NCBI GenBank assembly: GCA_031262085.1
Contig: JAISIN010000043.1
Location: 1 to 55,553, forward strand
Length of the DNA: 55,553 nt
Direction of reading: 5' to 3'
DNA from: Prevotellaceae bacterium
GTDB lineage: Bacteria > Bacteroidota > Bacteroidia > Bacteroidales > Bacteroidaceae
Numbering within the stretch: position 1 is the first letter of the stretch; every line of letters starts with the position of its first letter. Positions 1-7,203 of this stretch are shown one piece after another. The notes under the pieces are model-generated. The model saw nothing but the letters and a program-made list of their open reading frames with translations, was not told the origin of the DNA and ran no database searches. The translations under genes and the position numbers were made by a program.

Positions 1-128
1 GACAGGGTGTTTTCTAACTTTATATATTTTCGCGTGAGAACATATTATATATAGTACATATATGCATATACGTATATATACATTTAATAAAGTTGAAAAA
101 TACCCTGTCCACCCTGTCTACCCTGTCG
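1..128. repeat. Inverted repeat flanking AT-rich core, plus three 9-bp direct repeats
   Basis: Bases 1-23 and 87-109 form an imperfect inverted repeat: both arms, read inward, begin GACAGGGT and share TTTT and AACTTTAT with three mismatches. The about 60 bases between them are almost purely A and T with alternating TATA runs. Right after, ACCCTGTC plus one variable base occurs three times head to tail (102-110, 111-119, 120-128). No convincing gene lies here. The layout resembles a protein-binding or origin-like site, or the end of a mobile segment, but its role is not known. The window edge cuts the left side, so the repeat may extend further. Confidence 0.6.
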
Positions 129-190
129 CTTTGCGTCACCTTGTTCAAGAACAGAGCAAGGGAATTTATCATGATAAAACAGGTTAGATA

Positions 191-322
191 TCAAAGGGAA
201 ATCCGGCTCACTTCAAAGGGAAATCCGGTTCACTTCAAAGGGAGATCTGCATCAGATGAAAGGGAGTTTTGCCCCACATCAAAGGGAGATCTGCCTCACA
301 TCAAAGGGAGATAATTTTGCCC
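191..322. repeat. Six-copy 22-bp tandem repeat
   Basis: Six units of exactly 22 bp begin at 191, 213, 235, 257, 279 and 301. Each starts T(C/G)AAAGGGA and the second half varies. The first two units differ at one position and the later ones are more diverged. The direct, head-to-tail, spacer-free layout resembles iterons or a minisatellite, not a CRISPR. Open frames through it are repeat-encoded and not convincing genes. Confidence 0.8.
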
Positions 323-459
323 AAAACATTGTCTGTTGCGACCATTTACTTTCTGACATTCTTATGATTGGTTTGTGCACTTACTTGACCGGCGGCACTG
401 ATTATGCAGAATTAGAATCCTGTTTGCTTGCATACGGTCGCAACATTATATATGCTTAA
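313..459 (+). pseudogene. Remnant of an ISAs1-family transposase N-terminus
   Basis: A short frame ending at 459 encodes a stretch containing LLSDILMIGLCTYLTGG followed by TDYAELE. This resembles the N-terminal, DDE_Tnp_1-associated region of ISAs1/H-repeat transposases, where a His-Leu, hydrophobic ALC, GA(D/N), IEEF pattern is usual. Only about 45 residues remain; the catalytic domain is absent, so this is a dead fragment. It marks past transposition at the left edge of the island. The identification rests on motif resemblance only. Confidence 0.45.
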
Positions 460-601
460 TTTAGTCATTCTGGCTTGTTGGTGGGATACTTGTATTTTCT
501 ATCATTTCTTCTTGGTGGGGGCAAATTGTCTGTAAATACCAATATATTGGCTATTGGTTGAAAAAGTGGATATTTTCTTGAAAAAGTTGCTTCTTTTATG
601 A

Positions 602-630
602 TTGTTGTATCAAAACAACTTGTATATTTG
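602..630 (+). promoter_or_regulatory. Bacteroidetes-type promoter before the structured RNA
   Basis: TATATTTG at 623-630 fits the Bacteroidetes -7 consensus TAnnTTTG exactly. A TTG at 602-604 lies about 18 bases upstream as a possible -33 element. Transcription would start near 637. This is the nearest good promoter upstream of the eight-gene operon; no exact TAnnTTTG is present between the terminator at 885 and the gene at 964. Confidence 0.55.
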
Positions 631-636
631 CGGCAT

Positions 637-885
637 CTTTGGCGGGGAAGTTATTTGAAGCCGAAGATGACATATTGAGAAACGAAAGCGTTTATGATAT
701 TATCCTGCTATGAAATCTGGACAATTTCAACTATCCGGGATAATAGACAAGGACGCTCACGTCAATGCTATATACTCACCTCAGTGGTGGTTTATATAAC
801 AGAGGCGTGGGCTATTGTTTGTTATCGGGTAGTAGGCAGTCCAGAGCCTCATGGCGGTAATTAGCGATAGTTCCACGCTTTTTTT
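637..885 (+). ncRNA. Candidate structured non-coding RNA or attenuator leader
   Basis: About 250 bases without a plausible gene fold into a row of hairpins: 680-684/689-693 (AAACG, loop AAAG), 699-705/738-744 (ATTATCC/GGATAAT) enclosing 712-716/724-728, 752-755/760-763 (GACG, loop CTCA), and 769-774/793-798 with 777-780/786-789 inside. A final stem, 805-815/867-878 (GCGTGG and CTAT pairing with ATAG and CCACGC), is followed by seven Ts. A good promoter sits immediately upstream. It could be an independent small RNA (6S-like RNA is one candidate to test) or a leader whose terminator regulates the operon starting 79 bases later. It does not show RNase P or tmRNA hallmarks. Confidence 0.5.
805..885 (+). 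terminator. Rho-independent terminator closing the structured RNA
   Basis: GCGTGG at 805-810 pairs with CCACGC at 873-878, extended by CTAT/ATAG, with a long structured apical region, and runs straight into a T7 tract (879-885). It lies 79 bases before the first gene of the operon, so it either ends a small RNA or attenuates the operon. Confidence 0.6.
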
Positions 886-963
886 GTGTGCTAATATTCG
901 ACATACGAATTTGCTCTTGTTAATATTCATATTTCAATATATAACCTGTTAAAATGGAAAACA

Positions 964-2043
964 ATGAAACAGAACAACTTCTTTAGAATCTTCGCTTTCG
1001 TGGCATTTCTCCTATTGTTAGGAGTAAGTTGCTGGGCGACTGTCGAGTCTTTACATCTGCTGTTACCCTCGTGGCCCATCATCTTGTTTTGGGCAGTCAC
1101 TATCATATTCTTTGTCGTAGCCTCTATGGGGTCTACATTGATAGTGAATAGCTTTAATCAGAAGATTAGAGTGGATAATCGTGGCTGGGCATTGATTGGT
1201 GGCATCATCTTGATACTTGCTTTCTGGCTCTGTTTTTCATTGCCAACAAATACGCACACCTTCTTTTATCGTGCGGCAGTTAAAGATGTACTAATCCGTG
1301 ACCTAACAGAAACGAAAGGCAAGCTGCAAGATTTGGCGAATGATGGCGAAGCCGGCAAGATCATAGCGCAAGAGAAAGCGGATTTCCAAAACAAAATAGA
1401 TGCCATCTTTTCAAAGTTTGCCGCCGAAATCAACAATCCTGGCAATCCCGGTTGGGCAGACAAAGCCGAAGCTGTTATTATAGAGCTGGAGGGTGAACTT
1501 GGTACAATTCAACGTCTAAAGCTTAAATGCAACAGCTTTCAGTGTCGGCAAGAATTGATTCAAGCCATGCGCAAGCAAGTTGATAACCTGATGGAATCCA
1601 AATTGAGCACTGTGTATAAAACCCGGTTGGAAAATATCAATCGTGGGTTGGATAAACCGGCTATCAATAAGTTAATTACTCAAATACAGAAAGTGCAAGA
1701 TAAGATTGAAAACAACCCTAACAACAATGACGAACCGACCGTTGAGACGACCAATACGCTATCGCAAGCCTACAAAATCATCGAAAAGTACAGCGATGTA
1801 CTTATCAGCAATTTTGATCGGGATTACCTCGCTATGACCAAAATAGCCAAAGAAGATAAGAAAGTGTATGCCGGCGTATCCAAAACAGAGCGTATGCGTA
1901 GCGTAATAGATGTTTGGAAAGATTTCTTCGCCGGGAAATATGCAGGTCGAGGGTTCGTCTTTTGGATAATGATAGCTGCGCTTGTAGATATAGCGGGCTT
2001 TATATTCTTCGGTATTGTATTTGCTAAGAGAAATAATTTCTAA
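964..2043 (+). CDS. Four-helix inner-membrane protein with cytosolic or periplasmic coiled-coil region (first gene of unknown system)
   Basis: I do not recognise this 359-residue family. Three hydrophobic segments lie near the N-terminus (about residues 8-28, 36-58, 74-93) and one at the C-terminus (about 331-353), leaving a middle region of roughly 235 residues that is rich in Lys, Glu and Gln and looks helical or coiled-coil. The middle region has two cysteines in a CNSFQC pattern (about residues 190-195). It is the first gene of a tight, same-strand run, 21 bases before a GTPase-like gene, so it probably forms the membrane base for that protein. It follows the structured RNA and terminator at 637-885. 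The sequence is AT-rich relative to the housekeeping genes further right. No function is assigned. Confidence 0.8.
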   Translation: MKQNNFFRIFAFVAFLLLLGVSCWATVESLHLLLPSWPIILFWAVTIIFFVVASMGSTLIVNSFNQKIRVDNRGWALIGGIILILAFWLCFSLPTNTHTFFYRAAVKDVLIRDLTETKGKLQDLANDGEAGKIIAQEKADFQNKIDAIFSKFAAEINNPGNPGWADKAEAVIIELEGELGTIQRLKLKCNSFQCRQELIQAMRKQVDNLMESKLSTVYKTRLENINRGLDKPAINKLITQIQKVQDKIENNPNNNDEPTVETTNTLSQAYKIIEKYSDVLISNFDRDYLAMTKIAKEDKKVYAGVSKTERMRSVIDVWKDFFAGKYAGRGFVFWIMIAALVDIAGFIFFGIVFAKRNNF

Positions 2044-2064
2044 TAATTTAAGATAACACTAAGT

Positions 2065-2994
2065 ATGGCTGAAAGAAGTAACATAGATGTGGAGGTGGAT
2101 TATAGATCTTCACATTCGACGGTAGGTGGTAGTTCGGTTCAAAATAGTAGGACTACTCGTGATTATGGCTTGACGGAAGAAGAAGAAAATGACGTTAATG
2201 CGATAACAGTTTCAATTACTGACCCATCGCCTGTTGTCGTTTTGTTTGGTGCGGGAGAATCTGGTAAGACGATGACTTTAGTGCGTTTAACCCGATATCT
2301 TTTGAAGAATGGGTATCAAGTGGAACCCGATCGAATTTTTCGACCAAGTAATTCAAAGAGATATCAAGAACGATGTGACACTTTTATAAATAGCGTAAAT
2401 AGTGATTCTGCGCCTGGTCGAACTAATAAATTGAACTTTATGCTGATAAAAGTAATGAATAAGCATGGCGAACCTATTTGTCAAATCTTGGAAGCGCCAG
2501 GTGAACATTATTTTAAGGCAGATGACCCGGAACAAGATTTCCCACCTTACATTAAACGAATCTGTAACATTAACAATCCAAAGACTTGGGTATTTATTGT
2601 CGAAAAAGACTGGGAAACTCCAGCAACAAGAGCCAACTACACTAATCGAATTTTGGCAATGGAAGGACTTATTGAATCCGAAGATAAGATCATATTTACA
2701 TGTCATAAAGCAGACAAGCATAAGAGTTTATTTTCCGGCGGCGTACCGAATACGACACAATTTTTCAGAGAAATAGAGAATCAATATGCAGGCATTTTTA
2801 GAAAATATCAAAATCAGAACCCCATAACAAGCCTTTTTTATAAGTACAAATTCGATTTTCTGGTTTTCTCTGCAGGTTCATTTAATAAGAAAACAGAACA
2901 GGATGGTGAGACTTACACTCCAGGCAAAGACAAATATCCAGAAAAGTTATGGAGTACTATTCTGAAAAACGTAAAGGGTAGTTGGTTCAAATAA
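2065..2994 (+). CDS. P-loop GTPase-like protein with atypical switch motifs
   Basis: This 309-residue soluble protein has a clear Walker A/G1 motif, GAGESGKT, at residues 62-69, after a beta strand of hydrophobic residues. A G3-like motif, EAPGE (143-147), follows a hydrophobic strand where DxxG is expected, so Asp is replaced by Glu. HKAD at 214-217, after the strand IIFTC, takes the place of the G4 NKxD motif. The order and spacing suggest a TRAFAC-type GTPase, but nucleotide specificity cannot be read from altered motifs. The first 45 residues are polar and probably disordered. It lies between membrane-protein genes with 21- and 24-base gaps, so it is likely the nucleotide-driven switch of the complex. 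It has no visible transmembrane segment. Confidence 0.75.
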   Translation: MAERSNIDVEVDYRSSHSTVGGSSVQNSRTTRDYGLTEEEENDVNAITVSITDPSPVVVLFGAGESGKTMTLVRLTRYLLKNGYQVEPDRIFRPSNSKRYQERCDTFINSVNSDSAPGRTNKLNFMLIKVMNKHGEPICQILEAPGEHYFKADDPEQDFPPYIKRICNINNPKTWVFIVEKDWETPATRANYTNRILAMEGLIESEDKIIFTCHKADKHKSLFSGGVPNTTQFFREIENQYAGIFRKYQNQNPITSLFYKYKFDFLVFSAGSFNKKTEQDGETYTPGKDKYPEKLWSTILKNVKGSWFK

Positions 2995-3018
2995 TCAAAA
3001 GCTGTTAAATAATCAAGT

Positions 3019-4845
3019 ATGAACTTTAAATTTTACATGTTTGGCGGTCCGAAGATATTCGATTTATATCATGGAAATGCAGAAGAATTGGCTTATTTTC
3101 AGCAGTTTGATGACGAAAGCAACAAGGAGAATACGCAACTGACCATTCATCGTAGAACGAATGGTCAGGTTATGTACCTTTATCTTAAACACAATTTTCT
3201 TACATCCACGAATCGCAGAAATGCGTTTTGGGGAATGGCGATAGCGTTCAATAATGAGTATATTGCCGATGTGAACACTTTGTGCTTCTTATTTGATGAA
3301 GTTTACAATAAAATCTTACAAGAAAGGGTGCTGTTTGAAGAGATAAGCGGAAATCCAACTGTACAAGCCAAATTCTTAGTACCACTATTTTCCGATGCTG
3401 AATTTGAAGTAAAACGAATAGAAGATGTCGTTCGTAAAAACATTGAAAAGAATTTCACTAAAGATATTCTTCAGATTGATACATCTTTTCAGGAAGGGCG
3501 AGCAAATGTAGTACGAAGGATGAGCTATCCAGAGAGTCAGTCTGATAGTAATTCTGAGATTATATCTGCACTGCGAGCATATAGATGGGTATCACTATCA
3601 CCTGATTATAAAACAGGTGATAGTGACGATCTTTCAGTTGAGAAAATAAAAGAGCTGAAAGATAATCCAAAGTACATTAAAGATCGCGTGCTTGAAGCAT
3701 TCAAACAAATTGCAATGTCTCGAGAAAACATCACTATAAATGTTGATGAGATTATCGCAAAATATGGGGGCGCTATAAATATCACTTTAACAGAGATAGA
3801 ACCTTATCTTAGTATTCATCCCGATTTGGAGAACACAATGAAAGAGTATAGAACTCTTAAAAGCTACATTAATGATTTAGATAAAGCATGGCGTGAGAAA
3901 CAGGGTGTTCCAAAACCACCTATATTGGATACAACGGTTAGAGATCCAAATGACCCCTATCAGGGAGGCTCAAAAACGCTACCTCCACCTCCCCCTTATG
4001 AAAGGAACAATTGGAAAGGAAAGATTATAGGAGTAGGAGGAGTGATAATCTTATTTGCGATAGTAGGACTGTCGGTACGATTTTGTTCATCGAAAGATAC
4101 GGAAACGCCTACACAAGAACCAACATCTGGCACCACATCAAGCCCCACGCAGACAGTAGTTATGAGTCGTGATGTTATTAAGCAGAAATTGCAAGTAATG
4201 GTAGAAGAAGCGCTGCAACTTTGTAAAGAAGGGGAATATGCTGAATCCGCAAATGCATGGAAAGAATACGGTGCATATCAACAACAGCATGATTCTATAA
4301 AGGGAGATGCTTATAGCTCATGGGGAGTACTTGTAAAAGAGATGGAAAACTATGCAAACATAAAAGAAAACTATGCCTCCCATTATTCTTCTGCACAGAA
4401 TTTTGAAAAACAAAAGAAATATGATGAAGCTATAAAAGAATACAAAATCTGTATAGATTTATTGATTGCTCTCCCAGATTCTCAAATGACAAATAATAAG
4501 AAGGTCTGCAATGAAGCAATAGCTCGTTGTAAAAAAGCCAAAGCGTCCGCGGAATCAACAACTTCCAGTGTAACTATCATGGTTAAACAACGTAATAAAG
4601 ATGTGAAAATGGATAAAGGATATGTTAATGTAACTCCAGGTCAGATCACTGTCTCGGTTAAAAAACCTTTATCTAACGGTAAATGGGAATGCGAAAATCA
4701 GCATATAGTAATAAAAGAACAAAATGAAGAAAAAGCTACACTTCAAGCTGATGGAAATGATTTTTGGACATGTAAGCTGTATTATAAAGTTAATGGTCAG
4801 ACTAAAGAGACGATCAATTTTAAAAGAAAAGAACTAAGTAAGTAA
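3019..4845 (+). CDS. Membrane protein with shared N-terminal domain (copy 1), TPR-like periplasmic region and C-terminal beta domain
   Basis: The 608 residues divide as follows: an N-terminal domain (about 1-150) shared with the proteins at 7204 and 9283; a helical linker; a proline run at about 321-326; one transmembrane segment (about 336-354); then, presumably outside, a Thr/Ser/Pro-rich stretch, two TPR-like helical pairs (about 385-505, including FEKQKKYDEAIKEYK) and a beta-rich end (about 515-608). The shared domain is marked by MNF-x-FY at the start, G72 and Y81 nine residues apart, LFD ending at D93 twelve residues later, and R133 and F146 thirteen apart. With the membrane segment, the shared domain should be cytosolic, beside the GTPase. 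The downstream gene is now separated by an IS630 element. Function unknown. Confidence 0.8.
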   Translation: MNFKFYMFGGPKIFDLYHGNAEELAYFQQFDDESNKENTQLTIHRRTNGQVMYLYLKHNFLTSTNRRNAFWGMAIAFNNEYIADVNTLCFLFDEVYNKILQERVLFEEISGNPTVQAKFLVPLFSDAEFEVKRIEDVVRKNIEKNFTKDILQIDTSFQEGRANVVRRMSYPESQSDSNSEIISALRAYRWVSLSPDYKTGDSDDLSVEKIKELKDNPKYIKDRVLEAFKQIAMSRENITINVDEIIAKYGGAINITLTEIEPYLSIHPDLENTMKEYRTLKSYINDLDKAWREKQGVPKPPILDTTVRDPNDPYQGGSKTLPPPPPYERNNWKGKIIGVGGVIILFAIVGLSVRFCSSKDTETPTQEPTSGTTSSPTQTVVMSRDVIKQKLQVMVEEALQLCKEGEYAESANAWKEYGAYQQQHDSIKGDAYSSWGVLVKEMENYANIKENYASHYSSAQNFEKQKKYDEAIKEYKICIDLLIALPDSQMTNNKKVCNEAIARCKKAKASAESTTSSVTIMVKQRNKDVKMDKGYVNVTPGQITVSVKKPLSNGKWECENQHIVIKEQNEEKATLQADGNDFWTCKLYYKVNGQTKETINFKRKELSK

Positions 4846-4851
4846 TCAAAA

Positions 4852-5487
4852 TTAAGCAGCATTATGCGTATAATGAATAATCGACTGCGTCCCTATTGCA
4901 GCCAGCGCCCTGTTAGTTGTATAGTGCAAGACATCTTGGTTCACATAATCCTGCGGTCTGAGCCATTTTCCTTTCAATATTCTCCAGAGTGTTTCAGCGA
5001 TGTTCAGATGAGGGGAATAGGGTGGCAAATAGAACAGGAACAGTCCTCTCTTCTCCCAAACTTTGCGCAATTCCCTTATCTTCTTGTTTCGATGCACACT
5101 CGCATTGTCAAGGACGACAAACGTTTGCTTCCTTACCTTGAGGGAGAACGCATCAAGGAAGTCAACGACTTCATAGGCAGTGATACTCCCCTTGGTGGTG
5201 AAGCCTTCATACCGGTTGTCTCTGCTAATCATACCGAACAAATTAAGCCTGGTGCTCCTTTGGGAAGGGACAAACACATCTTCTCCCGGCAAATGCCAGC
5301 CATAAGGAACGTACCCTTCGGTACAGATGTGGCTTTCATCAGCATAATAGAGGTCAATAAGACCTTGACAATTCTGCTGTTCAAGTTCTTGCAGCTTCTC
5401 GGACTTATACTCGTAGAGCTGCGGCGAGGGGACTCCCCTTGGGCGTTTTCTTATACGCTTATATCTTGCGCCAATGCGGATAAAAAA
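4852..5487 (-). CDS. IS630-type transposase OrfB (DDE catalytic half), made by -1 frameshift from OrfA
   Basis: In the -1 frame relative to OrfA, the reading continues IRIGARYKRIRKRPRG and carries the three DDE landmarks of the family: YYADES (first Asp), VVLDNASVH (second Asp) and YSPHLNIAETLWRILK (Glu, in the typical SPxLNxIE setting). The frame is open beyond the junction up to 5937, but that upstream part has no resemblance to a transposase; family structure places the real join at 5481-5487. The C-terminus at 4852 may read a few residues past the inverted repeat. All catalytic residues are present, so the element may be active. Confidence 0.8.
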   Translation of the reverse strand, partial: FFIRIGARYKRIRKRPRGVPSPQLYEYKSEKLQELEQQNCQGLIDLYYADESHICTEGYVPYGWHLPGEDVFVPSQRSTRLNLFGMISRDNRYEGFTTKGSITAYEVVDFLDAFSLKVRKQTFVVLDNASVHRNKKIRELRKVWEKRGLFLFYLPPYSPHLNIAETLWRILKGKWLRPQDYVNQDVLHYTTNRALAAIGTQSIIHYTHNAA

Positions 5488-5867
5488 CGTTTGAACGTCA
5501 TATCGCTTGCCTCCTTGCCGGTAGCTTGCTGCCAAGAGGCTTTTACCCTGCTCACACTTTGCCTGTCCTGTTCGATTGCCGCACGAACTGCAGACTCGTC
5601 CGAGGAGTCCATAATGGGCTTCCGACCTCGTCCCGGACGGGTTTGCAGTCCCGCAATACCTTCCGACAGGTATCGCTTTACCCAAGAGTTCACCGATACC
5701 AGACTCATGTCCGTTTGTGCCCCTACTTCTACGGAAGTCAACCCCTCCGCTTTCAGAAGAATGACGCGGCAGCGCATGCGAAAGCAATGGCTCGTACCAC
5801 GGCGGAAACCTTTCTCCAACTCGGCAAGTTGGGATTCCGTCAATTCCAGTTTCTTTATTTGTCCCAT
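5451..5867 (-). CDS. IS630-type transposase OrfA (DNA-binding half)
   Basis: The 138-residue product is the N-terminal helix-turn-helix half of an IS630 transposase: paired helix-turn-helix segments (about residues 35-75, with GLTSVEVGAQTDMSLVSVN), then the linker RPGRGRKP typical of the family and a second winged-helix-like region. It ends shortly after a T TTT TTA heptamer, where a -1 shift joins it to the catalytic half. OrfA alone would bind the terminal repeats but cannot cut DNA. Confidence 0.85.
   Translation of the reverse strand: MGQIKKLELTESQLAELEKGFRRGTSHCFRMRCRVILLKAEGLTSVEVGAQTDMSLVSVNSWVKRYLSEGIAGLQTRPGRGRKPIMDSSDESAVRAAIEQDRQSVSRVKASWQQATGKEASDMTFKRFLSALAQDISV
5481..5487 (-). 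promoter_or_regulatory. Programmed -1 frameshift heptamer T TTT TTA
   Basis: On the minus strand OrfA reads ...AAA CGT TTT TTA TCC...; the underlying heptamer is T TTT TTA in the correct phase (X XXY YYZ). Slipping back one base gives CGT TTT TTT ATC CGC, which enters the OrfB frame and restores a continuous IS630 transposase. This is the usual way IS elements limit transposase production. Confidence 0.8.
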
Positions 5868-5957
5868 TGATAGACCTTCTTATTTTATGAGAGCACAAAG
5901 AAACGATAATTATCTGATATAAACTAATTATGTACATCTACTTATAATAATATCCGT

Positions 5958-6671
5958 ATGAAAACAAAAGTATTTTTCACAATAGCATTACTTGCGTACA
6001 CATTTGAAATAAGTGCGCAGCAACAAACTTCACAGGTCATTATGGAGTTTAAATCAGTAATGGAAAACGAAGAAACCATCAAAACCAAATTGTTAAACTA
6101 TGGAATTGAAATTCTCGACATTGATTTAACAGATCAGACAGTTGTAATAAGATACATTTCGGACAATAAGTATTTCGGTACTAAGAAAAAGAAAAATGAT
6201 ATGATAAATAAGATAAAGGAAACGATCATTCATATCAATACTAAGCCGCTTAAAGACTATAAGAAAAAGCCAATGGTAGCAGTTCCAGAGAAACTGACTC
6301 CGCTAATAAATCAATATCTTGATATTGATAATGAAAGTATCTTTTCAGATAGTTGTTATGCCAGAATTGCAAACATAGATGTAGCAGAGATTCCTCTACG
6401 GAGTCGATCCTATTTTTTATTGGTGAGGAATATTTATAATCTAAAAAGTCTTGTGCAGACTATCGAAAATAGAATGAAAGAAGATGTGGGTGAAGCCCCT
6501 GAAAGGAACGATTCTATTGAGAGCCAACTTGAAGCTGCTATGAATATCTATGACATAATTAGTAATACTGACCAATGTGTCAAGTCATGTCTTTCGGAAA
6601 GTCAGAATAAGTTTTATCAGGATCTTGTCAAAAAGCTCGATGAACGCAATGGAGAATTCTATAGCAAATGA
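5958..6671 (+). CDS. Secreted protein of unknown function in the GTPase-vWA cluster
   Basis: This 237-residue protein begins with a typical signal peptide (Lys-Thr-Lys, then a hydrophobic stretch to about residue 19, cleavage likely at SAQQQ). The mature part is polar with predicted alternating helices, has a cysteine pair near residues 196-200 (CVKSC), and shows no membrane segment. It is the first gene after the IS630 element, 20-90 bases beyond its end, and before a lipoprotein-like gene. It is therefore likely a periplasmic partner of the membrane proteins. I do not recognise the family. The original spacing to the gene at 3019-4845 would have been short before the insertion. Confidence 0.7.
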   Translation: MKTKVFFTIALLAYTFEISAQQQTSQVIMEFKSVMENEETIKTKLLNYGIEILDIDLTDQTVVIRYISDNKYFGTKKKKNDMINKIKETIIHINTKPLKDYKKKPMVAVPEKLTPLINQYLDIDNESIFSDSCYARIANIDVAEIPLRSRSYFLLVRNIYNLKSLVQTIENRMKEDVGEAPERNDSIESQLEAAMNIYDIISNTDQCVKSCLSESQNKFYQDLVKKLDERNGEFYSK

Positions 6672-6734
6672 TGATAACGCGTAAGAGTATTTTTGTTATA
6701 GCACAAAACCCACATTGACAACTATGGATATTCC

Positions 6735-7199
6735 ATGATCGTGAATACATATATCTCTATATTATCACTCGTATTGTTCTGTCTATCTCTATCTTGTTGT
6801 AGTGGCTGTACAGAACAATCTGATACCTCGTGGGCTGATGTAAGTGATTATGGTGACTATGATACCGATCATAAAAGTGCGACCGGTCATGATTTTGTAG
6901 ATATTTCAGAAATAGGGATCGTTGGTTTTGGTAAGAATAACGCCGTTAACGACGACACGCCATACGTACAATATGCAGACTATAAAGTCAGCATCAATAT
7001 AAATAGAGAGTCTCTACTACGGGTGCCGGAAAAGTATTGGGAATGGAAAAACAATCCCCCAACTTATAGATTAGCGGAGAACGATTGTACAACCTTTGCG
7101 ATGGATATAGCCGACGCAGCGGGTATCTATTACGGTCCAAGATGGTTAATACAGTTTCCTGCTGGCTTTATGCGGGAAATGAGAACATATAATGCTTAA
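6735..7199 (+). CDS. Small lipoprotein-like protein with permuted papain-fold (NlpC/P60-like) motifs
   Basis: This 154-residue protein has a hydrophobic leader ending in a cysteine cluster, LSCCSGC (residues 19-25), which suggests a lipoprotein or membrane-tethered form; the lipobox is not canonical. The mature part has TGHDFVDIS (H52) followed by a GFG strand and, near the end, YRLAENDCTTFAMDI (C118). A His in a G-H-x-F-V strand before a Cys in an N-x-C-T-x-F helix is the order seen in circularly permuted papain-fold hydrolases, including several peptidases and toxins. This suggests a thiol hydrolase acting on peptide or lipid in the periplasm, but substrate is unknown. It overlaps the next reading frame if that starts at 7192. 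An ATG 11 bases upstream is closed by a stop, supporting 6735. Confidence 0.65.
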   Translation: MIVNTYISILSLVLFCLSLSCCSGCTEQSDTSWADVSDYGDYDTDHKSATGHDFVDISEIGIVGFGKNNAVNDDTPYVQYADYKVSININRESLLRVPEKYWEWKNNPPTYRLAENDCTTFAMDIADAAGIYYGPRWLIQFPAGFMREMRTYNA

Positions 7200-7203
7200 T
7201 GAT

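Larger units (their letters stand above)
4852..5937 (-). mobile_element. IS630-family insertion sequence inserted within the operon
   Basis: About 1.1 kb carrying a two-frame IS630-type transposase on the strand opposite to the operon. It sits between the stop at 4845 and the start at 5958 of two genes that otherwise look like operon partners. The exact ends are not resolved: TATA...ATAAT is seen inverted near 4869-4881 and near 5908-5920, consistent with the TA target habit of the family but too weak to fix the boundary. The given limits are those of the open frame. No passenger gene is present. Confidence 0.85.

Noticed and set aside
93..314. Short open frame through the left repeats
   Set aside because: Its sequence is repeat-encoded (TLSTLSTLS, then repeated KG motifs) with no gene-like features.
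637..885. Structured RNA considered as a retron or RNase P RNA
   Set aside because: No reverse transcriptase nearby, and the conserved sequence blocks of RNase P RNA and tmRNA are absent.
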